In this document: one piece after another, positions 1-6,553 of the stretch
Layout of the letters: the number at the start of each line of letters is the position of its first letter
Numbering within the stretch: the first letter of the stretch is position 1
Source of the DNA: Thiomonas sp.
Lineage (GTDB): Bacteria; Pseudomonadota; Gammaproteobacteria; Burkholderiales; Burkholderiaceae_C
DNA: 9,601 nt
NCBI GenBank assembly: GCA_027451915.1
Contig: DAIDHU010000286.1
Location: 1 to 9,601 of the forward strand
Direction: 5' to 3'
The notes under the pieces: model-generated
The model's input: the letters and a program-made list of their open reading frames with translations, nothing else
Told to the model about the DNA's origin: nothing
Databases searched by the model: none
Made by a program: the position numbers and the translations under genes

Positions 1-54
1 TCGCACGCGGTCGAACCATTGCGCATACTCGATCGTCTGGCGGATCAATCGCAT
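1..54 (-). CDS. RelE/ParE-family (HigB-like) addiction module toxin, partial, N-terminus only
   Basis: Eighteen codons are visible before the gene runs off the left edge, reading MRLIRQTIEYAQWFDRVR. The pattern 'I-R-Q-T ... Y/F-x-x-W-F-D-x-V/L-R' is what I know from the start of the proteobacterial 'putative addiction module killer protein' group of the RelE/ParE superfamily. Members of that superfamily are mostly ribosome-dependent mRNA interferases or gyrase poisons, and in this group the antitoxin gene usually lies downstream of the toxin, here outside the window. An in-frame TGA at 58-60, two codons before the ATG, rules out an earlier start. There is no Shine-Dalgarno sequence. A good promoter places the expected transcription start at or next to the ATG, so the mRNA may be leaderless. 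The family call rests on 18 residues and could be wrong. Confidence 0.5.
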   Translation of the reverse strand, partial: MRLIRQTIEYAQWFDRVR

Positions 55-60
55 GCGTCA

Positions 61-89
61 ACGATAGTTGACAAGCCTGGTGCTGTCAA
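61..89 (-). promoter_or_regulatory. Sigma-70-type promoter of the toxin gene
   Basis: On the minus strand a perfect -35 hexamer TTGACA (89-84) is followed by exactly 17 bases and a -10-like TATCGT (66-61, four of six consensus bases). Only six bases separate the -10 box from the ATG at 54, so initiation would fall at about the start codon. The -35 box is one arm of the inverted repeat described in the operator entry, which suggests repression by an operator-bound protein, as is typical of toxin-antitoxin autoregulation. Confidence 0.55.
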
Positions 90-101
90 CCATAGTTGTC
101 A
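64..101. promoter_or_regulatory. Palindromic operator with three half-sites, and a mirror-image rightward promoter
   Basis: GTTGACA at 67-73 and TGTCAAC at 84-90 form a perfect 7-bp inverted repeat with a 10-bp spacer. A third half-site, GTTGTCA at 95-101, sits 4 bp further on in the first orientation. The two ATAGTTG(A/T)CA copies (64-73 and 92-101) match at nine of ten positions, 28 bp apart. Because the site is symmetric it also reads as a rightward promoter: TTGACA (68-73), 17 bp, then CATAGT (91-96). The likely ligand is the antitoxin or toxin-antitoxin complex, which is an inference from position. Confidence 0.5.
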
Positions 102-102
102 T

Positions 103-280
103 CACGGCGTGGCCTCTCCTGAACGCCGGCCTCGCTGTGACGACCTCAGCGACCGCTGAGCACACCAGGGCCGTCATTGCCGCGGCGGGGTGTCAGTGCC
201 CGCAAAGGCCGAAGTGTCGTCGCCCGTTTCACACCCAGGTCCTGGGAAGCCCGCCGTGACAGGTCATGCGCGGGCTTTTT
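103..280 (+). ncRNA. Possible small RNA between the rightward promoter and an intrinsic terminator
   Basis: No convincing coding sequence lies in this stretch. The overlapping short reading frames have no ribosome binding site and no family resemblance. It is bounded on the left by a rightward promoter-like pair (68-96) and on the right by a strong intrinsic terminator (247-280), which together would give a transcript of about 178 nt. Internal pairing is possible between GGGTGT (188-193) and ACACCC (231-236). I do not recognise an RNA family. The terminator could instead be a leftover of a lost gene. Confidence 0.2.
247..280 (+). terminator. Intrinsic (Rho-independent) terminator
   Basis: AAGCCCGC (247-254) pairs with GCGGGCTT (270-277) as an 8-bp stem. 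Beyond a one-base bulge (269) the stem continues with about five more pairs (255-259 with 264-268) to a small loop. The descending arm runs straight into TTTTT (276-280). On the opposite strand the stem is followed by only two T residues and then CCC, so it should act on rightward transcription. No obvious rightward gene precedes it. Confidence 0.65.
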
Positions 281-324
281 CGTGGGCGCTGATGGGTTTC
301 GTTTGTCCGCCCTGAAAGGGTGGC

Positions 325-1248
325 TCATGAAGCGGCGCGCCTCGAGACGGCCAGCTGAGTTCGGAGGTAGCGCCCAGGCGGCATGCCTACATGACGGGTG
401 AAGGCAACGCTGAAGGTGCTCGCGGAGCTGTAGCGAACCCGTTCGGCCACCACGGCGAGGCCAAGCTCTTCGCGCTGAAGCATGTTCCTGGCCAAGGCCA
501 TCCTCCAGGCAAGGAGGTACTCCATGGGCGCGACACCCACTGCGCGGCTGAATCGCTCAAAGAAGGTGGTCCTGGACAGGGCGGCTTCCTTCGCAAGACT
601 GGCGATCGTCCACGGTCGGGCTGGGTCCTCGTGCATCCGGCGTATGGCCGAGGCAAGGCGACCGTCGGCCAATCCACGCAGCAAACCCGGCGACGCCGCG
701 GTGCTGGCCGCCGATCGCAAGGCTTCCATCAGCAACACCTCCAGCAAACGTGCAAGGATCGCGTCCCTGCCTGGCCGTTGCTGGCTCGACTCACGGGCCA
801 CGAGCTGCACCAGCGTACCCATTTGGGCTTCGCCGCGGATGTGCACGAGTTGGGGCAGGAGTGCCACGAGGATTTTCGCGTCCGGCGAGCCGAAGGCGCA
901 GTAGCCCACCAGCAATCGGGTGTCCGGTGGTCCGGTGGGGCGGCCGTGCCGGGTTTCGCCATCGAGTTGGGTCACCGTCGAGGCGTCGTTGTCGCATGGT
1001 CCCGTCGGCTCCAGTCCCGACACGCTGAAACCGAAGGCCGCCGGAATAAGGATGAAGTCGTCCTTTTGGAGGTGGATCGGCTCCATGCGATCGATCTCGA
1101 GCCGGGCTCCGCCCTCCAGGACCACGCAATAGAACGGTTGACCCGCTTCGGCTCGGCGGACGCTCCAGGCGCCCGCCCCGCTGACCAATTTCGAGAACCG
1201 GGCACTCGGCTCGAGCAGGGTGGCAATTTCGGTGAGTGGGTCGACCAT
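325..1248 (-). CDS. AraC-family transcriptional regulator with N-terminal cupin domain
   Basis: A 307-residue DNA-binding regulator. The N-terminal half (about residues 5-180) resembles the cupin-type ligand-binding module common in this AraC subgroup (Cupin_6 type): a beta-rich stretch, then 'RLLVGYCAFG' and 'LVALLPQLVHIRGE' near 111-140. The C-terminal half carries the two helix-turn-helix motifs, at about 213-235 ('WTIASLAKEAALSRTTFFERF') and about 262-285, ending in the typical 'AFTRHVGMPPGRYLR' signature. The frame stays open to 1647, but that extension runs antisense through the dehydrogenase gene, so the ATG at 1248 ('MVDPLTEIA') is chosen. The SD sequence is weak. It is transcribed divergently from the adjacent short-chain dehydrogenase across about 100 bp, which makes that gene the likely target. 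The ligand is unknown. Confidence 0.88.
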   Translation of the reverse strand: MVDPLTEIATLLEPSARFSKLVSGAGAWSVRRAEAGQPFYCVVLEGGARLEIDRMEPIHLQKDDFILIPAAFGFSVSGLEPTGPCDNDASTVTQLDGETRHGRPTGPPDTRLLVGYCAFGSPDAKILVALLPQLVHIRGEAQMGTLVQLVARESSQQRPGRDAILARLLEVLLMEALRSAASTAASPGLLRGLADGRLASAIRRMHEDPARPWTIASLAKEAALSRTTFFERFSRAVGVAPMEYLLAWRMALARNMLQREELGLAVVAERVRYSSASTFSVAFTRHVGMPPGRYLRTQLAVSRRAAS

Positions 1249-1348
1249 TTCCGGACGATAAAACAATAAAGGCGGATCTTTGATTGTAGTTGGTTCGGGA
1301 TGAGGGCCATATTCTTTGGACACCGCAACCCGCTTCCAAGGAGCTTTC
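1249..1348. promoter_or_regulatory. Divergent regulatory region between the araC-type and SDR genes
   Basis: This 100-bp gap contains an AT-rich pocket (about 1260-1320) and must hold both promoters. On the minus strand TACAAT (1288-1283) is a good -10 candidate for the regulator, but no matching -35 is seen. On the plus strand CATATTCT (around 1308-1315) could be a -10 for the dehydrogenase, with TTGATT (1280-1285) too far upstream for a standard spacer. The absence of a good -35 fits activator-dependent initiation. No clear repeated AraC site was found. Confidence 0.35.
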
Positions 1349-2104
1349 ATGAAAACCGCACTGATCACCGGATGCTCATCTGGCTTCGGCCTCGAAACAG
1401 CCAAGCACTTCCTCGCCCGTGGCTGGAATGTCGTTGCCACGATGCGCACCCCGCGCAAGGATTTGCTCCCCGAATCCGAGCAGCTTCGCGTCGTGGCGCT
1501 GGACGTCACCGATGCGCAAAGCATTCGCAACGCGGTCGGGGCCGCCGGCCCGATCGACGTTCTGGTCAACAACGCCGGGTTCGGGCTGATGGCCGCACTG
1601 GAGGGCACGCCGTTGGCAACGGTCCGGGACGTTTTCGAGACGAACACGTTCGGGCCGATGGCGATGATCCAGGCGGTCCTGCCTCAATTCCGTGAGCGCA
1701 AGGCCGGCGTCATCGTGAACGTGTCGTCGAGCACGACCCTGAAGTCACTCCCGCTGTTGTCGGTCTACACCGCCAGCAAGGCGGCGCTGAATGCATTCAG
1801 TGAGTCGCTGGCGCTGGAGCTCGCACAGTTCAACGTGCGCGTAGGTCTGGTGTTGCCCGGGCGCTCGCCCGAGACGCCGTTCAGCCAAACGGCGCAGCGG
1901 CGCACGCAGGCCCTGCAGGGCGCCGTCCCCGACGCCTACGCGGACTTCGCCCAGGGCGTGTTCGCACGCATGCGCCAGGACGCGGCCCTTGTCACTCACG
2001 CGGACGACGTGGCACAGGCCGTGTGGCGCATGGTGAACGATGCAGCGAGCCCCCTGCGTGTGGCCGCGGGCGCCGACGCCTTGGCCTTGGCCGAGGCGCT
2101 CTGA
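1349..2104 (+). CDS. Short-chain dehydrogenase/reductase (classical SDR)
   Basis: A 251-residue NAD(P)-dependent oxidoreductase, a typical length for classical SDRs. The Rossmann glycine motif TGCSSGFG is at residues 7-14, an acidic LDV at 51-53, NNAG at 74-77, a catalytic-type Asn in 'ETNTFG' (N99), Ser in 'NVSSS' (S127 fits the Ser-x12-Tyr spacing), and the YTASK active site (Y140, K144). All catalytic positions are present. The 'GCSSGFG ... FLARGWNVVATMR' pattern resembles the 17-beta-hydroxysteroid-dehydrogenase-like subgroup, which says little about the real substrate. The start at 1349 is supported by AAGGAG at 1338-1343. It is divergent from an AraC-type regulator, suggesting ligand-induced expression. 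Confidence 0.9.
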   Translation: MKTALITGCSSGFGLETAKHFLARGWNVVATMRTPRKDLLPESEQLRVVALDVTDAQSIRNAVGAAGPIDVLVNNAGFGLMAALEGTPLATVRDVFETNTFGPMAMIQAVLPQFRERKAGVIVNVSSSTTLKSLPLLSVYTASKAALNAFSESLALELAQFNVRVGLVLPGRSPETPFSQTAQRRTQALQGAVPDAYADFAQGVFARMRQDAALVTHADDVAQAVWRMVNDAASPLRVAAGADALALAEAL

Positions 2105-2179
2105 CCCGATGGATCGGAGGCAGCTGGCCAGCGCGAGAGGGAGCCGATACGGGTGTTGCACCCCTCGGCGCCCCCTCGA
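2105..2179. other. Short convergent intergenic gap with weak hairpin
   Basis: The gap lies between the 3' ends of the dehydrogenase and the LysR-type gene. GGGTG (2151-2155) and CACCC (2159-2163) could form a 5-bp hairpin with a 3-base loop, but no T tract follows on either strand. It may serve as a weak bidirectional terminator. Confidence 0.25.
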
Positions 2180-3154
2180 TCAATCCGTGATCGCCGTTCG
2201 GGGGCTGTGCTCGGAATCCTCGACACGCTCGATCGCCCGCGGCATCGCGGCCCTTACCGCTTCGACGAAGCGGCGCAGCCGCGCCGGGTAGAAGCGGGCG
2301 TATGGATGGATGAGGTAGATGGGCAGCGGTGCAGCTTGCCACTGCGGTGCGACTCGCAGCAGTCGGCCCGCGGCGATGTCGCGCTCGAGCAGCCAGGACG
2401 AGCCCACGCAAACCCCCAGGCCGCGCAGGGCCGCGCTTCGAAGAGCGTAGAGACTGTCGGTCGAAAAGCGTGGGCGGAACGTTACCCGCTCGACAGCCCC
2501 GCTCGACTCGTGTCGCAGTTCGATCTCGTTGCGATAGAAGGTGTGGAGCGCCAGCCACGGCAGGGTTTGCAGGTCCGCCGGCGTCTGCGGAATGGACCGG
2601 CCAGCGAGAAGCTCCGGCGCGGCGACGGCTGCGCGCGGAACTTCCGAGAGCTTGATCGCGACCACTCCCAGAGCCCGAACCTCGCCGATCTGAATCGCGC
2701 AATCGATCCCGGCCGAGATGTAATCGTGCATGCTGCGATCGTCGTGCAGCATCCACTCCACATGGAGCTCGGGGTTCGCCTGCAGGAAATCGGCCAGCAC
2801 CCGCACGAAATAGTCCTGGCCGAAGGCGTGCGGCACGACGATGCGCAGCACTCCTTCGACCTCGTCGTCGCCGGCGCGCAGGTCGGCGCGCAGCGCGTCC
2901 CATCCGGCCAGCAACTCGCGGGCCCGCTCGAGGCAGCGTTCGCCGTCGGCGGTCAGGTGCAATGCATGGGTGGAGCGGTGCAGCAGGGGCAGCCCGAATT
3001 CCTTTTCCAGCGCCTTGAGCCGCCGGCTGATGGTCGGCTGGGTCGTCCCGGTTTGCGCAGCGACGGCGGAAAAACTGCCAGCCTCGACCACACGCACGAA
3101 GGTGCGCAGCAGCTCGATGCGATCGGCTCCCTCCGATCTTTGGGTGTTGGTCAT
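2180..3154 (-). CDS. LysR-family transcriptional regulator
   Basis: A 324-residue regulator of standard LysR length. The winged helix-turn-helix spans about residues 12-70: 'LLRTFVRVVEAGSFSAVAA' followed by 'TTQPTISRRLKALEKEFG' and 'LLHRSTHALHLTADGE'. The effector-binding domain (about 98-300) shows 'GVLRIVVPHAFGQDY', 'IDCAIQIGE' and 'ALRSAALRGLGVCV', as expected of the periplasmic-binding-protein-like fold. The frame is open up to 3283, but the ATG at 3154 places the DNA-binding domain at its normal distance from the N-terminus and leaves a proper divergent promoter region. No strong SD is visible. It faces an MFS transporter gene 107 bp away, the usual layout for a LysR regulator and its target. 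The effector is unknown. Confidence 0.9.
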   Translation of the reverse strand: MTNTQRSEGADRIELLRTFVRVVEAGSFSAVAAQTGTTQPTISRRLKALEKEFGLPLLHRSTHALHLTADGERCLERARELLAGWDALRADLRAGDDEVEGVLRIVVPHAFGQDYFVRVLADFLQANPELHVEWMLHDDRSMHDYISAGIDCAIQIGEVRALGVVAIKLSEVPRAAVAAPELLAGRSIPQTPADLQTLPWLALHTFYRNEIELRHESSGAVERVTFRPRFSTDSLYALRSAALRGLGVCVGSSWLLERDIAAGRLLRVAPQWQAAPLPIYLIHPYARFYPARLRRFVEAVRAAMPRAIERVEDSEHSPRTAITD

Positions 3155-3261
3155 ACGTGCCGCGTATAGGAAATATTCGATCCGGCCGGCTACCGCGCCG
3201 CTGTCATTGGATGAATCATTGCGCTCCAGTCCGAGAAACTCGGAGCCACCCACTGAGGTCC
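3155..3261. promoter_or_regulatory. Divergent LysR/MFS control region with palindromes
   Basis: Three symmetric elements lie in 107 bp: the AT-rich AATATT core (3172-3177), ATGAATCAT (3211-3219), and a perfect inverted repeat TCCGAG-AAA-CTCGGA (3230-3244) only 17 bp before the transporter start. The last could be an operator or an mRNA hairpin next to the ribosome binding site. None is an obvious T-N11-A LysR box, so the actual binding site is not assigned. Confidence 0.35.
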
Positions 3262-4485
3262 ATGCACGTGAAGAATAAGGCAATGTCCGGCGACGTGCCG
3301 GGCCGACTGATCCTGCTGTTCGCGCTGGGCTCCGGCCTGGCGGTCGCCACCCTGTACTACAACCAACCGATGCTGGCTGTCATCGGCGCTGGACTGGGGG
3401 CCTCGGCACCGTCGGTCGGTTGGGTGCCGACCTTGACGCAATTGGGCTATGCCCTGGGCATCCTGCTGCTCGCACCGCTCGGCGACCGTCACGATCGGCG
3501 GGCCGTGATCGCGCTCAAGGGCCTGGCCTTGGTCGCTGCATTGCTGGTAGCGGGCACGGCGCCTTCGATCGCCGTGCTGGCCCTGGCCAGCCTTGCCGTC
3601 GGGGTTTTCGCGACCCTGGCGCAGGATATTGTTCCGGCCGCGGCGAGCCTGGCCGGCGACGGGAACCGCGGCCGCGTTGTCGGCAAGGTGATGACCGGGC
3701 TGCTACTGGGCATTCTGCTCTCGCGGGTGATCAGCGGCGTGGTCGCGGCGCAATGGGGGTGGCGGGTCATGTTCCTCGCCGCCGGCCTCAGCATTGCACT
3801 GCTGGTGGTGGTCGCCTGGCGGCAACTGCCGAGCTTCGAGCCCACCACGCGCCTGGCTTACGGCGCATTGCTGCGTTCGCTCGGGGGGCTGTGGCTGGAG
3901 CATCCCGCTTTGCGCCGCGCCACGCTGGCGCAAGGCTTGCTGATGCTGGCGTTTGGCGCCTTCTGGTCGACCCTGGCCGTGTTTCTGCAGGCCGCGCCGT
4001 TCCACCTGGGCAGCGCGGCGGCCGGGGCCTATGGGCTGGCGGGCGCCGCCGGCGCCCTCGCGGCTCCGCTGGCCGGACGATCGGCCGATGCTGGTGGCCC
4101 GGAAGGGGTAACACGCATCGGGGCCGCCGTCGTCACGCTATCGTTCGCGCTGCTGTTCCTCTTCCCCTGGGTGCCGGGCGCAGCCTATCTGTGGATTCTC
4201 GGCGCCAGTGCCATCGGCTTCGACTTCGGCCTGCAGGGAACCCTGATCGCCCATCAGACCATCATTTACGGTCTCGATCCGGCCGCGCGTAGCCGGCTCA
4301 ACGCCGTGCTGTTCGTCGGAATGTTCGTGGCCATGGCGCTCGGGTCGATGCTGGGCAGCGCCTTGCTCGCGGCGATCGGCTGGATGGCCGTCGTCAGCCT
4401 CATGGCCGTGGCCAGCCTGCTTGCCCTGGCCGTGCGCTTGGGGGGCGGACGGCGTGCCGGCGCAAGGGCTGCGCGCGCACTGTGA
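3262..4485 (+). CDS. MFS transporter, 12-TM drug/metabolite exporter type
   Basis: A 407-residue inner-membrane protein rich in hydrophobic segments, consistent with twelve helices. The first helix is followed by 'LYYNQPML' (31-38), a hallmark of a common bacterial MFS_1 exporter group. The loop between helices 2 and 3 carries the MFS motif A variant 'PLGDRHDRR' (72-80). The C-terminal half contains 'FDFGLQGTLIAHQ' and 'LDPAARSRLNAVLF' (around 320-351), typical of the same group. It probably works as a proton antiporter for an unknown small molecule. I chose ATG 3262 because GAGG (3255-3258) lies just upstream. ATG 3283 ('MSGDVPGR') is a good alternative, while the frame's first ATG (3157) would leave almost no promoter. 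It is divergent from and probably controlled by the LysR regulator. Confidence 0.88.
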   Translation: MHVKNKAMSGDVPGRLILLFALGSGLAVATLYYNQPMLAVIGAGLGASAPSVGWVPTLTQLGYALGILLLAPLGDRHDRRAVIALKGLALVAALLVAGTAPSIAVLALASLAVGVFATLAQDIVPAAASLAGDGNRGRVVGKVMTGLLLGILLSRVISGVVAAQWGWRVMFLAAGLSIALLVVVAWRQLPSFEPTTRLAYGALLRSLGGLWLEHPALRRATLAQGLLMLAFGAFWSTLAVFLQAAPFHLGSAAAGAYGLAGAAGALAAPLAGRSADAGGPEGVTRIGAAVVTLSFALLFLFPWVPGAAYLWILGASAIGFDFGLQGTLIAHQTIIYGLDPAARSRLNAVLFVGMFVAMALGSMLGSALLAAIGWMAVVSLMAVASLLALAVRLGGGRRAGARAARAL

Positions 4486-4495
4486 TCGCGGGTCT

Positions 4496-4515
4496 GGGGG
4501 TCGGTGGCGGCCCCC
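4496..4515 (+). terminator. GC-rich hairpin after the MFS gene
   Basis: Eleven bases after the transporter stop codon, GGGGGTC (4496-4502) can pair with GGCCCCC (4509-4515) through seven pairs including one G-U, around a six-base loop. No T tract follows, so it would be a weak terminator or a 3' mRNA stabiliser. It partly separates the transporter from the DUF2867 gene. Confidence 0.25.
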
Positions 4516-4607
4516 TCGAAGGCGCCGACGCAGCGAGGGAGGCGATCGAACGCGGTGGTGGGCGCTGATGCATGGACCATCCCCTGCAATACCATGCTCG
4601 AACACCC

Positions 4608-5135
4608 ATGAACTACAAGGCCGTCCCCTCCACCGCCCCCCAGGGCAGCAAGGTCCAGGCCCTGCTTCCCGGCGCTTACTTTCACGATGCGTGGGCCATT
4701 GCCGCCGCGCAGCCGGGGCTGGACGCGCTGGGCCAGTTCCTGCGCATGGTCAAGAAGACCCCGCGGTGGATCGACAGGCTGATGGCGCTGCGCAACTCCG
4801 TGGCCGGCCTCGTGGGCCTGAAGGATCTCGGGGGCCTGGCCATGGTCGATCCGGGAAAAGGCTCCTCCGACTACAAGGTCGGGGATCGCGTGGGGATCTT
4901 CACCCTGCTTGCGAAAGAGGAGGGGGAGGTGCTCCTGGGAGACGACGACAAGCACCTCCGGGTGGTCGTGTCGGTGCACAGGAGCGCGGCCGCCGCCGAT
5001 GCGCGGACCCTGGTCACGATCACCACCGTGGTCCACGTCAAGAACTGGCTGGGCCGGCTCTACATGTTTCCCGTGACCCCGGCGCATCGGGTCATCGGGC
5101 GCACCATGATCCAGGCCGTCGGCGCCCAGTCCTAG
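4608..5135 (+). CDS. DUF2867 family protein
   Basis: A 175-residue protein matching what I know of the DUF2867 family. The opening 'VQALLPGAYFHDAWAI' (16-31) is followed by 'DYKVGDRVGIFTLLAKEEGE' (88-107), 'LGDDDKHLRVVVSV' (110-123) and a final 'NWLGRLYMFPVTPAHRVI' (146-163). The family has no firmly assigned function. It has no signal peptide or membrane helix, so it is presumably cytosolic. The frame has an earlier ATG at 4572, but the ATG at 4608 gives an N-terminus of usual length. Neither start has a strong SD sequence. It lies 122 bp after the MFS gene on the same strand, so co-transcription is possible. Its stop codon overlaps that of the convergent dehydrogenase gene within one CTAG. 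Confidence 0.8.
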   Translation: MNYKAVPSTAPQGSKVQALLPGAYFHDAWAIAAAQPGLDALGQFLRMVKKTPRWIDRLMALRNSVAGLVGLKDLGGLAMVDPGKGSSDYKVGDRVGIFTLLAKEEGEVLLGDDDKHLRVVVSVHRSAAAADARTLVTITTVVHVKNWLGRLYMFPVTPAHRVIGRTMIQAVGAQS

Positions 5136-6223
5136 GCCTGGGCCACGGCCTGCTCGGGCGCGCCGATCATCGCGCACACGGCCTCGGTCACCTGCGCGGT
5201 GCTCGCGCTGCCTCCCAGATCCGCGGTATGCAGCGAAGGGTCGGCGGTGACCGATTCCACGGCCCGCATGAGCCGCGCGGCGGCCCGCGGCTCGCCCAGA
5301 TGCTCGAGCATCATCACGATGGACCAGAAGGTTCCGATGGGATTGGCCAGGCCCTTGCCCATGATGTCGAAGGCCGAGCCGTGGATGGGCTCGAACATCG
5401 ACGGGTAGCGGCGCTCGGGGTCGATGTTGGCCGTGGGGGCGATGCCCAGGCTGCCGGCCAGCGCGGCGGCCAGGTCGCTGAGGATGTCGGCGTGCAGATT
5501 GGTGGCCACCAGGGTGTCCAGCGAGGCCGGGCGGTTGACCATGCGCGCCGTGGCGGCGTCGACCAGCTCCTTGTCCCAGCGCACGTCGGGGAATTCCCGC
5601 GCCACCTGATGCGCGATCTCGTCCCACATCACCATGCCATGACGCTGGGCATTGCTCTTGGTGACCACCGTCAGCAGCTTGCGCGGCCGCGACCGCGCGA
5701 GGCGAAAGGCAAAGCGCATGATGCGCTCGACCCCGGCGCGGGTGAGCATCGATACGGCGGTGGCCACCTCGATGGGCTGCCCCTGGTGCACCCGACCTCC
5801 GACGCCGGCGTATTCGCCTTCGGAGTTCTCGCGCACGATCACCCAGTCCAGGTCCTCGGGGCGGCAGCGCTTGAGGGGGGCATCGATGCCCGGCAGGATG
5901 CGCGTGGGGCGCACGTTGGCGTACTGGTCGAAGCCCTGGCAGATTTTCAGGCGCAGGCCCCACAGCGTGAGGTGGTCGGGGACCTGCGGGTCCCCGGCCG
6001 AACCGAACAGGATGGCGTCGCAATCGCGGATGTGCTCCAGTCCGTCAGCCGGCATCATGACCCCGTGCCTGCGGAAGTGGTCGGCGCTCCAGTCGAAGCG
6101 CCGGAACGCGAAGCGAAAGTCCGCGCTGCCGCGGGCCAGCGCCTCGAGCACCCGCTCGCCCGCCGGCACGACTTCCTTGCCGATGCCGTCGCCGGGGATG
6201 CTCGCAATCTGGTAGGTCTTCAC
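5132..6223 (-). CDS. Tartrate/D-malate dehydrogenase-type NAD-dependent oxidative decarboxylase (TtuC/DmlA-like)
   Basis: A 363-residue member of the isocitrate/isopropylmalate dehydrogenase family, closest by eye to tartrate dehydrogenase/D-malate dehydrogenase. It starts 'KTYQIASIPGDGIGKEVVPAG' without its Met, has 'VPDHLTLWG' (81-89), 'FDQYANVRP' (98-106), 'VRENSEGEY' (130-138) and 'VTKSN' (187-191), and metal-binding aspartates in 'NLHADILSD' (D246, D250) plus D222. The NAD-loop signature 'FEPIHGSAFDIMGK' is at 277-290. The DHLTLWG segment fits tartrate/malate enzymes better than LeuB. Substrates would be D-malate or tartrate with Mn/Mg and NAD, in the cytosol. The start is GTG at 6223, with GAGGA eight bases upstream; the frame's further extension is an antisense artefact. 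No LysR-type regulator adjoins it, unlike many ttuC loci. Confidence 0.9.
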   Translation of the reverse strand: MKTYQIASIPGDGIGKEVVPAGERVLEALARGSADFRFAFRRFDWSADHFRRHGVMMPADGLEHIRDCDAILFGSAGDPQVPDHLTLWGLRLKICQGFDQYANVRPTRILPGIDAPLKRCRPEDLDWVIVRENSEGEYAGVGGRVHQGQPIEVATAVSMLTRAGVERIMRFAFRLARSRPRKLLTVVTKSNAQRHGMVMWDEIAHQVAREFPDVRWDKELVDAATARMVNRPASLDTLVATNLHADILSDLAAALAGSLGIAPTANIDPERRYPSMFEPIHGSAFDIMGKGLANPIGTFWSIVMMLEHLGEPRAAARLMRAVESVTADPSLHTADLGGSASTAQVTEAVCAMIGAPEQAVAQA

Positions 6224-6553
6224 GCTCGGTGTCCTCACGATTCCTGCAATGCCAGTGCGCCTCGCCGCTGGGCAGGTGCGCGCAGCGCGGGGCCGGCGCG
6301 CGCAGGCCGCGGCCGCCAGGCGATGCCTTTCGGAGCATAGCGGCCCGCGAGCCGCGCAGGGTGCCGTGGACTGCGCCGTCAAGTGGTGCAAACACGCGCA
6401 ACAAAATGTGACGAAGGTCCCTGCTGTCCCGGAAAGTGGATAAATTGACCCGTTCGTTGTTCCCATCAACTGCGAGCGATAGGTGGCTTCCGCATCGATG
6501 GGGCGAGACTTGGGCACGATCGGACCACTGGAATCTGGAACTCGAGGGAAGCG
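6224..6553. promoter_or_regulatory. 330-bp divergent upstream region
   Basis: The region separates the divergent dehydrogenase and C39-like genes. The half next to the dehydrogenase (about 6250-6370) is very GC-rich with GGCC/GCGC runs. On the minus strand TATGCT (6339-6334) is a possible -10 for the dehydrogenase, without a good -35. The other half has an AT-richer pocket at about 6390-6470 (AACAAAATG, GGATAAATTGACC), where a plus-strand promoter is most likely, though no well-spaced pair was found. No riboswitch-like structure or gene was recognised. Confidence 0.35.

Noticed and set aside
68..259. A 63-codon plus-strand frame in the left intergenic region
   Set aside because: It would start with TTG inside the -35/operator sequence, has no ribosome binding site, and its translation shows no family resemblance.
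391..1269. A 292-codon plus-strand open frame antisense to the AraC-type gene
   Set aside because: The complementary strand carries a clear AraC protein. This translation has no recognisable motif and no ribosome binding site.
1249..1647. N-terminal extension of the AraC-type regulator to 440 residues
   Set aside because: The extension is antisense to the short-chain dehydrogenase and has no domain resemblance. The 307-residue form has normal family length.
3157..3261. Earlier start for the MFS transporter at 3157
   Set aside because: It would add a polar, Arg-rich 35-residue leader atypical for the family and leave only two bases between the divergent LysR and MFS starts.
4421..6340. A 639-codon plus-strand open frame
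   Set aside because: It overlaps the MFS end, DUF2867 and the antisense of the dehydrogenase, with Gly/Arg/Pro/His-rich translation and no family signature.
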